64,000 nt of DNA from contig CM049311.1 in the NCBI GenBank assembly GCA_026874595.1, positions 47,435,676 through 47,499,675 on the forward strand, given 5' to 3'. This DNA comes from Sipunculus nudus. Lineage: Eukaryota > Annelida > Sipuncula > Golfingiida > Sipunculidae. The notes under the pieces were generated by a model that saw only the letters and a program-made list of their open reading frames with translations, made no database searches and was not told the origin of the DNA. This document shows positions 41,701 through 54,500 of the stretch, piece after piece. The position numbers were made by a program, and so were the translations under genes. Each line of letters starts with the position of its first letter. Position 1 is the first letter of the stretch.

Positions 41701-44700
41701 GTATCAGGCAACGTGGCTGTGGTGCTGTCAATGTTACAGAGACTGAGTGTATCAGGCTGTGTGGCTGTTGTGCTGCCAATGTTACAGATACTGAGTGTAT
41801 CAGGCTATTTGGCTGTGGTGCTGTCAATGTTACAGAGACTGAGTGTATTAGGCTGTGTAGCTGTGCTGCTGTCAATGTTACAGAGGTTGAGTCTATCAGG
41901 CTATGTGGCTGTGGTGCTGCCAATGTTACAGAGACTGAGTGTATCCAGCTGTGTGGCTGTGGTGCTGCCAATTTTACGGAGACTGAGTGTATCAGGCTGT
42001 GTGGCTTTGGTACTCTCAATGTTACAGAGACTGAGTGTATCAGGCTATGTGGCTTTGGTACTCTCAATGTTACAGAGACTGAGTGTATCAGATTGTGTGG
42101 CTGTGGTGCTGTCAATGTTTCAGAGACTGAGTGTATCAGATTGTGTGGCTGTGATGCTGTCAATGTTACAGAGACTGAGCCTATCAGGCTATGTGGCTGT
42201 GGTGCTGTCAATGTTACAGAGACTGAGTGTATCAGATTGTGTGGATGTGCTGCTGTCAATGTTACACAGACTGAGCCTATCAGGCTTTGTGACTGTGGTG
42301 CTGTCAATGTTACAGAGACTGAGTGTATCAGGTTGTCTGGCTGTGGTGCTGTCAATGTCACAGAGACTGAGTGTATCAGGTTGTGTGGCTGTGGAGCTTT
42401 CAATGTTACAGAGACTGAGTGTATCAGATTGTGTGGCTAAGCTGCTGTCAATGTTACAGAGACTGAGTGTATCAGGCTGTGTGGCTGTGATGCTGTCAAT
42501 GTTACAGAGACTTAGCCTATCAGGTTGTGTGGCTATGGTGCTGTCAATGATACAGAGACTGAGTTTATCAGGCTGTGTGGCTGCGGTGCTGTCAATGTTA
42601 CAGTGACTGAGTTTGTCATATTGTGTGGCTGCGGTGATGTCAATGTTACTGAGACTGAGTGTATCAGGCTATGTGGCTGTGGTGCTGCAAATGTTACAGA
42701 GACGGAGCCTATCAGGCAATGTGGCTGTGGTGCTGCAAATGTTACAGAGACTGAGTGTATCAGATTGTGTGGCTGTGGTGCTGCCATGTTACAGGGACTG
42801 AGCATATCAGGCTGTGTGACTGTGGTGCTGTCAATGTTAAAAAGACTGAGTGTATCAGGTTGTGAGGCTGTGGTGCTGTCAATGTTACAGAGACTGAGTG
42901 TATCAGGCTGTGTGGCTGTTGTGCTGCCAATGTTACAGATACTGAGTGTATCAGGCTATTTGGCTGTGGTGCTGTCAATGTTACAGAGACTGAGTGTATC
43001 AGGCTGTGTGACTGTGGTGCTGTCAATGTTAAAGAGACTGAGTGTATCAGGTTGTGAGGCTGTGGTGCTGTCAATGTTACAGAGACTGAGTGTATCAGGC
43101 TGTGTGGCTGTTGTGCTGCCAATGTTACAGATACTGAGTGTATCAGGCTATTTGGCTGTGGTGCTGTCAATGTTACAGAGACTGAGTGTATCAGGCTGTG
43201 TGGCTGTGCTGCTGTCAATGTTACAGAGACTGAGTGTATCAGGCTATGTGGCTGTGGTGCTGCCAATGTTACAGAGACTGAGTGGATCCAGCTGTGTGGC
43301 TGTGGTGCTGCCAATTTTATGGAGACTGAGTGTATCAGGCTGTGTGGCTTTGGTACTCTCAATGTTACAGAGACTGAGTGTATCAGGTTATGTGGCTGTG
43401 GTGCTGTCAATATTACAGAGACTGAGTGTATCAGGCTGATTGACTGTGGTGCTGTCAATGTTAAAGAGACTGAGTGTATCAGGTTGTGAGGCTGTGGTGC
43501 TGTCAATGTTACAAAGACTGAGTGTATCAGGCTATGTGGCGGTGGTGCTGTCAATGTTACAGAGACTGAGTGTATCAGGTTGTTAGGCTGTGGAGCTGTC
43601 AATGTTACAGAGACTGAGTGTATCAGGTAGTTAGGCTGTGGTGCTGTCAATGTTACAGAGACTGAGTGTATCAGGTAGTTAGGCTGTGGTGCTGTCAATG
43701 TTACAGAGACTGAGTGTATCAGGTTGTGTTGTTCTACTTACAGCTCTTGAGATGGTAGCTGGTGAGGAGCTGCTGATGTCATCTGTCTCGAAGATCAGTC
43801 GCACATTGTTAGACAAGAAGAGCTGGTCACCATTTTTCAACTGTAGCACCTGCAGCAACAGAAAATAATGATAGAAAAGTTTGATATCCAGTTTGAACTG
43901 GAAGAAAGTAGGAAATCCTTCCAGAATAAGTTTCAATTTGCCTCCTTAATTGTGCTACAAATCTAGTTCAACACTTGGTCAGTCTAAAAAAAAATTGTGT
44001 TAAAAATCTAACATATCAGGCTTTTTCATCATATCGTAAGGTAACAAGTATTTACACTTGGTACAGTAAGCAAATGTAAAATTAACTTATCTTGAAAACA
44101 AAATTTCATAAAAAGGCATAAAGAGAAGCACTGTCACTGCTACCATAGTGACTTAAGAATAGTGTGTATGATACACTTTCTCTTTTGACATTTCTGGAGT
44201 GTTGACAGAAATGATATATACTAATAGACAGCTAACCTTGCCACTATCCAGCACACTGCTGAAGCTGTCAGCCCAGCTGCTGAGGAGTGGTCCGTCCAGG
44301 CAGAGCCATGTAGTGGCCTGATTCTGTAAATACAACATATTTACAATACAAACTGACATACAAACACCAAAACAACTACATAAACTTTAGGTATAATTCA
44401 GATATATATGACAATAAGGTTTATGGTAACACTTTTTAAATGTCAGACGCTAGCTACAGATGTCACATACAATTTCAGGTGACAGGTGTATTTAAGACCA
44501 TTCCAAATTTGAGAGCTAAGTTGAGAGCACAAATATGCCTTGGACCTTGGCTTAAGGTCTTAATATCAGGTTGGACGACTCAGGGAACACACATGAGAGA
44601 CTGGATGACTGCCATCTCACCAATAACTGTACCTATGTTGTACCCAGGTGTGTAGCAACTACAAACTGTATAAAGCAAAGACACCTTGTATGTGAAGTCG

Positions 44701-45479
44701 AAAACATTTCATTCACAAATTATTGCACAATATCTTTATATGTAAAGTAAAAAAATGTGGGAATACTTGGAAATACGTAAGTACTGAATCAAATTAGAAC
44801 AATATTTATGTACATATCATATTAAACCGGAAAGGTAGGAAGTGCATATAATCCGAAAAAAGTGTGCAACAGAGGGATGGTTAAACGGAGGGCAATATCC
44901 AGTTCATGCTTGGATGTTCATTGACAGTATGAATAAACAAATGTACAAGAATTGTGTCAGCACACAAAATCAAGATTTTCCTAATGATGAGATTTCATAT
45001 GGATTAATACAATATATAAGCACAGAAACAGAAAATTTAAAATAATGTTAAGAATCAAAATAGTTAAATAGTTGTATGTAAATGTTAAATTTTAGCTGTG
45101 ATGGTCACTATTCCTCTTGATATTATATATACAGCTCATTTATGAACTAATTTAAGGACCATTCCCTGTTCTAATTTCCATTTGTCTAACTTTATATCTA
45201 AGAAACAACCATTCAATCAGTTTATGTGACAAAAATCAACAAAAAGACCTTAAGAACCATGCATCTATTCTATCAACATGAGCTCAATGACTTAATGCTA
45301 ACTGTGAACATGTAACAATACCAGTAAAATCAAGAATTATTAGATTATACATTGTAAACAGCTTGGAATTAAGACAGAAATGGTCATTTAGGGCATGTAT
45401 CCCCCATCGTTTCCAGCACATAGCAATTTGTAATGACTGACATAGCTAATAAATATATACATATATGAATATCTCACAA

Positions 45480-45519
<40 letters not shown>

Positions 45520-48500
45520 TACGTATAGACATTTGTTGGAAATATGCTTTTATGACTGTTCATAAAGCTAAAAACTTGGTAGGAGTGTTGTCAAAAAAAT
45601 ATAGGTACCATCAAAACGACTAACTATAACCAATGATTTATGTGTGAAAACTGTAATATAAATCATTGCTGAAAAAAGCTTTCAATTGTCAGTTTGTGTC
45701 TTCATGTAAAAAGAACCAAAATCAAGAAATTTTGCAAAATATGTTTGTGACAAATCTAAACACTGGTGGCTGGAATATCACATTCCTTGCTGTATCAAAC
45801 AATTAAAGAAATGTCTGTCTAATGGTTTTGAACAGCAAAAAGGCTCAAGGTCCTTTATGTATAGAGGTGTTGCCATGAAAATATCAGGCCAATAACATGC
45901 ACAAGTAAAACAAGGGACCCATGGGTAACGGCGCTCAGCTGTTATATATGATAAAAAATATGATTTGGGAAAAAGGCACATGCTCGTTTTGTGTGGTAAT
46001 AAATATAAGCTTTATTATGAGTTGTTGGTGTTTAGCTTATGTATGATTTTGATAGTATCTTTGGAGACAGGGAAGAGGATTGATTTCATTTACTTTATTA
46101 ACAAATGGAGTGCTATTGTCACACAGATTTTGACTTGGCCATATAACTTATAAGCAGCACATATTATAAAAGAGTTTAAGTATTTATTAAAATTTAATAA
46201 CAAATATTGTGCCAATATAATTTTTATTAAAAAAAAATAATAAGAAAATCATTTGATTTTTTAAAATAAAATATAACTGAAATGATTATTGAAATAATAT
46301 TATAGAATATATTCATGAATGCATTCATGAATACATTTTGAAAGTATCTGCACTGGTTTTCAAATACTTTCATTTTTACCTGAATTCCCATCCTTATGCA
46401 ATAAAATTTTTTAATGCAGTACATATTCATATTCGTATTCAAATACATTTGCAAAGCATTCGCACCATGTCTAGTATTTATTCAGTTTTAGCCAAACAAA
46501 GATGTTGAGAATCCAGAATATACAAAATTCACAAATTTAAATAATGATCATAAGTACCTGGTTTTATGGCTTTTATTTATATTAAAAAAAAATAAATGTA
46601 ATATATTCACTTTGGACTACTTTCACATCAATCTACACACTAGACACAGTAGGAATCTAGATTAATATTATCAACTGCATCTTTGTCTATCATTAATTTC
46701 CTTCATATGATCCCTAATGATTAGTAATGAATAATATGATTTATTTTTTTATCATTAAAATTTCACTGAAAAATGCCATAGGTGACTGCATGGTGTTATT
46801 TGGAATAACACTGACATTGACATTCTATCCATCCATACAAGATTCTTACATCATCAGTAACTGCAAGTTAATTTTCTGTTACTCATCAACTAACAAATTC
46901 CTTTTCTATTAATTTTTCTTTAATTTGTTATAAAAAACCAATACAAAATTATTAATTTATTGTTTATTGTTATGCTGTTTTTCAAAACAACTACTAGATG
47001 AGTTTGGTTGGACACCTGGATCAACTGTGGCTGGCCATAAGCTGCCTGGCTGCCCCAGTGTATGCCTCGCGTCAAGCGTGCATAATTTGATGCAAGGTCA
47101 ACAAGGTCAACATACAGGTGACCGAAGAAGGGCTGGATTAAGCCTGGGTCTGACATGGTCTCATATAAACATTAATAAAAGCTACAATATTTGGCCAATT
47201 TCTTTCAGCTTTCTAAACTACAAAGATGAAATCCTTATGTGTGCATGATATGAAAATTATATCAAAAGTGCTCTCAGGAAACAAACGTACCATGGTCAAA
47301 GTTGGGCAAAATTTATGGTACTAATTTTATATTTATACTAATAACTTAAAAAAATTGAAAAATTCAGAACTAATTTTTGATATTCAATTGATTCTTGATT
47401 AAATAATATTACACCCTGACAAAAAATCTCTAGCTTCAGCAATCCTCTTGTTAAGGTAGTAAATATATTTCTTGATTTTTAAAAAAAAAGTGCATTATGT
47501 TTTGGCCCATAACTTAAAACAATTATGCAATACTGACATCATTTCTGGCATGTGCATAGCGAATGTATAGAAAAATATTTATATTATATATGATCAAAGT
47601 CAGATCAGTGGTTTTGATATTAGGCAGTCTTACAGTGTAACAATGGGTTTTTAATGGAAAAATGAAGTTTTTCATTAATATTTCGAAGGATTAAAGTCCT
47701 AGTGATCAAATTGTTGGCATGTTAGGGGATTTTGGAGACATCTAACTGTATGCTAAATTTAAGGAACTTAGAGCTGAAGCTGGGGAGCTGAGCTCTAGCA
47801 AACTGCATAACACTAGCTTGGTGTAAACTTGTTGTGACATGGTGCTTGAAAACTTGAATAAAATCTACAGTTTTTGATCAACTGGTTTCAAATTTATGGT
47901 GTTTACAGACAAAATGCTAACAAAAACATGCTGTGAAAACTAAATCCACAGTACTTACAGGAAAAAAACGTGCCATGGTCAAACTTGGGCAAAATTTAAG
48001 GTACCAATTTTATATTTTTGCCAAAATTAAAAAAAATTTAACAGATTTTGATCTAATTTTTGGTATACAATTAAATTTTGATCAATTAAAGTTGTATTAC
48101 TGAAAAAAAGTCCCTACCTTCAACACTTTTGGTCTTAAGTGACCAAATATCTTTCCTGATTTTTTTACAAAGTTCATTATGTTTGGGCCCATAACTTTTT
48201 TTAAATTAAATAATACTGACTTAATTTCTGGCATGTACATAGGAACTATATAGAGGAATATTTATGGTAAATATGAAGAAAACCAGATGAGTGGTTTTGA
48301 TATAAGGCAGTCCTGAAAAGTGAAATTAGATTTCTAATAAAAATTGAGGTTTTTCCTTAATATCTCAAAGGAACGAAGTCCTATTGACCCAATTTTTGGC
48401 ATGGTAGGAGATTTTTGGGACATCTAACTGTATGGCAAATTTCAGATTCGTAGGTCCAATGGTGTCAAAACGTGCCAGTCTTACGGACGGACATCCGGAC

Positions 48501-51500
48501 AGACAGACGGATGGACAGACCGACAGACGACGGACAATGGACCACGACTTTAGCTCAGATGACTTATAGTCAGCTGAGCTAAAAATTGGTCAAAATCTAC
48601 ACAGCTATTGCTAATTAAGGCTGCTAACTGATGGGCAATCAATGACAAAATATGAACAGATGCTGTTCCCATGGCAACAGCCAAACTGAGCTAAAAACAC
48701 AAATTATATGTTTGTTAAAATAATCAGGTTTCTAAAAAATTTTTAAAAAATTGTGATTTTTCCAAATACAAAAACTGACTGAAAATTACTGTGACATGGC
48801 ATGCCATTTTGCACTAAAATATCTCAATTGTAAAGCTCAACTATCTGAAATCAGCAAGCTCAAATTCTGTAGATTAAACTCTAGGTGCACCCTGACAGCA
48901 CTAGTTAGCAGATAGTATGCAAATGTTGATGTAAATGTCTATCATGTTTTCTACAGCTCGAAGTAGCCAGTGCACATTTATTTTTCAAAAATATAATAAA
49001 AGGGAGAGAATGCATTCAAACGGAACTTTTTTTTTTTTTTACACTAAACCAGTATATCAAATTCTGATGCAAGCATGATGACTGATATTGATTGAATACT
49101 AAACCTTTTACTGAGCTTTGGTCATTACCATCACCATGAACAAACTGACTTATTTGACTGAAAATACTGCTGAAAATCAATATTATAATTTCATAATACA
49201 CTTTGTCACAAATACACCTGTCACATAACCCTTTATTAAGGCACAATCTATGTCATATGTCATATAACACCTCCTGTCACATCTCTATACCATGTCACAT
49301 TTCACCAACCATGTCATATATATCCCATGTCATAGAAGACATCATGTAATGTTTCACCAAACATGTCATATGTGACCATATCATACATAGGAGACAATGT
49401 CACATGTTGCACTCACCACATTTTATGTGACCAATGTCATACATAGGAGGCCACGTCACAGGTTCATCCACTATGTCATATATGACCCATGTCATAGGAG
49501 ATCATGTCACATATTGCACTCAACATGATGTCATATGTGACCCATGTCACAGGAGACCAAATGTCTCCCCACATGACTACTGCATGCACATGACATGCCT
49601 TCAAACCAATCAAGCCTCCCTCATTAATTCACACTGCCCTGTGATCATGTGACCCAGTTATACCAAATACCAACTTACATGTCACCCAATAACATGTGTC
49701 AGCTAGGTCCATGTGACTATGTCACTTTTTGTGACAGAACATTCCCAAATATTCCCTAATGTCACAAAAGTTCATGTCCTGTCACCTAGCTTACATCACA
49801 TGTAACTTAACATAACTGCAGGCCACCTACCCTAATTATTGTCAAAGATATGCGATATAACATAATTAAGCTCTATATATACAAAAATTCCTGGTGAAAT
49901 AGAGATCTGATTATTTCTTGATTTATGTCACTCAGCCACAGACACTGAAACATAAAACAGTCACAGGGAAGAAGTCTCTACAATTTAATATTCCTATACA
50001 TCTGACAACAGTTCTCTGCTAAAACTGCAAGCACAAACTGGCAAAGCTTGATTGTCATTCTCAGAGAGAAATCATAAAGTCGCTATAATAAGAAATTAAC
50101 AATCATCACAAACAGAATTGTAATGATCAGAGAAAACAATGAATTCTGTAAGCAATAACATTGACCACCTTACCCAAGGACTCTGAAATTCAAGAAATAA
50201 GACAAAACTTGTTAAACAAGGTGAACACTACTAAGTGTAAAATGAAATATATACACAGGTGTGTCTTACTTGTGTGAAATTTAATATCTACAGTGAAAAT
50301 GTACACAAATCATAAATGGTGCAGATTTTTCAACTGGATCAATCCCTTTAGCTTTAAAAGTAAATGATAATCAGCTAATGGGAAAGTTTAAACATTAAAA
50401 AAGTTACTTTTATTTTTGTTTTTCTTTCTGTGATAAAACTGGACTCTAAAAAAATAGCACACAACCTTACAAAATATGCTCAAGCAAGAATATTTGATAA
50501 AATCCACAAAATATTACGGTAAAATTATGTCCAGATCATATGGCAGACAAACTTTTGCCTATCATATTCTGTCTTTTTCTTAAAGTTTTTACTTTACATA
50601 TTATCTTTTTTTCCCAGGAAACAGAAAAAAATAACCAGCTATACAACTTTTTTTATGATAAACATCTCTGATACTTGTGACAAAATTCAGTTCTATACAA
50701 ATTTCTACACACTGATAGTATTACAAATGTAAAAGAAAAGGCAGATATACAGAACCTGTGCTTTGGGAAGTAGCATCAATATTGTTATATGGTCATATTA
50801 CAATGATGCATGTATCAATGTAATATGCCATCAAAAATCAAACCGGGTACAAGTTCATTCTGCAGTTTGAGAAATGTAACCTTGCTGAAAGTTAAGCCAA
50901 CACACAGGTGTAAACTTCACACAGACTGCAAAAATATGCAAGAAATGTCTACATAGCTGCCACACACAAAGAAGACTTGGATGAAACACTTGTCTACCAT
51001 GTCAAATATATCTGTACAAGCTAGGATTTACATATTCAACAGGAGGACTTAATATATACTGATCCTTTTTGCAATCAGCCATATTCTTACTTGATCTCCT
51101 GATAAATGTGCAATATGATGACTCAAGTATATCTCAAAAAGAATTTGTTATTTACAGATATGTAAATAACACTATATTCTTTTAAAGAATATATATATAT
51201 TTGTGTGTTTTATGATATTCAGCTGAAAGACCCTTCAAAAGTCTGATGATGTGATGTAACACTGATTGATTGTTCTAAAATTATACAGTCTTGCAAATAC
51301 ATACACAAGTGTTTTTGTTATATGATCAGGTCAATATACTAGTAATATTGATCTTCAGAAAAGGCCAGAACTGTCAACACTGGAAAAAAAGCCCACAGCG
51401 CTGCTTCGAAATTACGCATGTGCGCCAGTAAATTGCTGTATATGCAGTGGTGCCGTATCAGTGAAAACAAGTATATGTAAGAAAAAACATATGTTGATTT

Positions 51501-54500
51501 GTAACTGTGTCTGTGTTATATATTTGACATGGCATGGAGTGTTTCATGTTTAAAGTTCACTCTGGTGAAGTCAAACTGCCAATACACAAGCACATACTCT
51601 GTTAGCCTTCTTCCAGGCAGTGGTAAAGATACCGTCAACCCAGTCATGGTTTTGGTTTAGATGGCCGAACATCAACGACAGATCGTCAACTACCAGCGGG
51701 TTCATCTTCAGAAGCTTGTGATTGGTCTCTGACAAGTCCGAGTGGGCACTAGCACTTCGGTTGGTCTGTCTGGACCCCATACCACGAGGATTCACGCACA
51801 GAGCGTCCACCAGGCACTGTAACACTGTAGACTTGCCACTACCAGGAGGGCCAGCTAGTATAATACCTGCAAATACATGGACAGTGTGATTATTAAAGGA
51901 TGCTATCTTGAGTGTGGTGAAAGATGACAATTAGAGAGAAGAGCCTCAGTTATCACTCTAACTGATGAGGAATTAACAGTGAGTGTTTATATATTATGTT
52001 ACTTATCTTCAATGTAGCATTACATTTCCTGCAAAAATATACCCAAATATTCCTTCATGTCACATTAGTTTCCTTCCCCCCACTTTTGTCAGAGACTATT
52101 CTAAATTCTTCTGCAGAGTCTCATAAAAAATAGGTCACCAATAAGGAAATCCACTATATTTTATATACTCACAAACAAATCCCCAGGAAACAGATCATGC
52201 CCTGCAGGGCTGCCTTACCAATTAGATGTAGTTTTACTTTGATGGACTGAGCAATGCTATTCTGAGGAAAGTTACCAGCATTGCATGCAATGAGAAGTCT
52301 TGGCCAGGTAAGGGACCACCTATAAACCACAAACATTGACATTTTTTACTTCATCTTTAAAGACCTACCCTGTTGGACCTGGGACACAGCATACAGCTGC
52401 ATTGCTTTGTCCATCCAGGGTTTGTGGGGCACCAGGCCCTTCTCCTGGGCAGTGGTTTCAATGGCTGACTCGACATCCTGGCTGCGTGACTTGGCTGACA
52501 TGGCTGACACAGAGCTTGGGGGTTCAGGAAGACCAGAAAACACATCCTTGACAATCTGCTTAAATATGATGTGATTCTGCAAGAAACATAAGTGTAAGAT
52601 TATCAATAAAATCACGAAATTAATAGACTAAATGTGCATGTGATGGAGTTGGAAGAACCACTAATTAGAGAAAATAATTCATTAAGACTGAACATTACCC
52701 ACTAAAACAGAATCATTGGTTGGTTGAATTGTTCACAATATTTGAAGGTATATTATGTAATAATATTATATTAGGTGTATTATGTTATTTGATTATGAAA
52801 AAAAAAAGATCTTAGTAGAGTAAGAATTCAGTATATATTAATAGTTTATACACTTTATTTAATGTTAATATACTATTATTTTAAACCCAAACTTGTTAAC
52901 AGAGTGCAAGTCTGATTGATGGCAACAGATTTACAGGTAAACACAGGTTTCTCAAACATGAAATCTATTTCCCCAATGGTGATAAAAAGGAAAATTAGGG
53001 CAATACATTAATGTACTTGACCTTTATGAATTTTACAAATAAAGCATATCAGAGGCAGTTTTTATATATATATATTTTTTTTTCAGTATAATTATGCAAG
53101 TCTATGTCAAACATGATACAAGACCATCTACAAATGTACATAAAATTTGTTAATAACACTGGCATTTAAGTAATGAGGTTCCATTCATGTAAATAATTTT
53201 GAATATATGTCAACATGAAGTTTCGAAGATGCAAGAATTGCAAGGCAAAACATATACATCTAAACTGCAATAACTACATTAAAACTAGATTGGATTTCTC
53301 ATGAAAACTAGCCACCTCACCTTTCCACAGGGTAACTGTACATATACAAATATCACACTCATGTTTGTATTAAGAACAGACATGTACACATGTAGCATTT
53401 TATGATCTAAAAACAGCATTGTAAGACTATTCTATCACAACAAAGAACCAATGAAAGTAAAATAACCAATATTTCAACATGTCAAATGTTTGCACTAGAC
53501 TGCGCAAGAAATAAACCTGCTAGAAAGAAATATACATGGAAGGCATAAACCTTCCTCCTACCTCTTCTGGGCTCAATGTACTGATCTTGAAATGAAAGAG
53601 AAACTATGTATAACTCTGATAAATGATGGAGATTATGGTAGCTACTGTTTCTGAGAAACTGGGACATAAAATGAATAGATAAATTTAAATTATGACAGAC
53701 AGATATTTTTTAACACAGTACTATCCTTTTCTCCAAGTGTGTATTACTATGTCACATCATCCTTCAGCTGTATCTCTGTTGCCTGGCTCTTTTGTTTGTC
53801 TATCTCTCATCTGTCTCATTGGATGTATCTCTGTCGTCTGTTCTTTTGCCTGGTTGTCTGTCACTCTAACTGTCTGTCTGTCATATATCTCTTTGGCTGT
53901 CTTTCTGTCATCTCTCTTTGGCTCTCTTTCATCTGCTTCTTTAGCTGTCTCCATAATCTGTCTCTTTGTCTGCCTCTCTGTTGTTTGTCACGTTGGCAGT
54001 CTTAATCTCATCCTTCTCTTTGCTTCTCTGTTGTCTGTCACTTTGTCTGCCTCTCTGTTGTCTGTCTCCTTGTCTGTCTTTCTATCATGTCTCTTTGTCT
54101 GCCTCTTTCTTGTCTGTCACTTTGGCTGTCTTTCTCTAATCTGTCTTTTTGGCTCTCCGTAGATTGTCTCTTTGGCTATCTTTCCCTCAGATGTCTCTTT
54201 GTCTGCCTCTCTGGCTGTTTGTCTTTGCCTCTCATTATCCTTTCTTTACACACGTGTTTATGTATATTTCTACGTCTCGTCTGAATGCTGCACATTTTAT
54301 GCCCTTCACACTATATATGCATAATTAGTTTTACTGTACTCTTAATTGTTCTGTATGTAATATTTCTATAGGTTATCTCTGTTTACTTATATTATACTGT
54401 ACTTCAGTATGTCCTCTGTAGGTTTACAATCAGTGTCTTTTCAATCTCTACATTAATGATACAGGTATCCAATAAATAAACCATATAATCAATGCTAAAA

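Noticed and set aside
39899-43698. Long open frames on both strands, up to 416 codons, encoding 16-residue repeats
   Set aside because: The 48-bp repeat is a multiple of three and nearly free of stops in several frames, so open frames are expected. The region is bounded by splice sites of the dynein gene and lies in its intron.
53692-54162. 156-codon frame that looks like a multi-pass membrane protein
   Set aside because: Leucine/serine/cysteine content comes directly from the pyrimidine-rich tandem repeat, not from a coding sequence.
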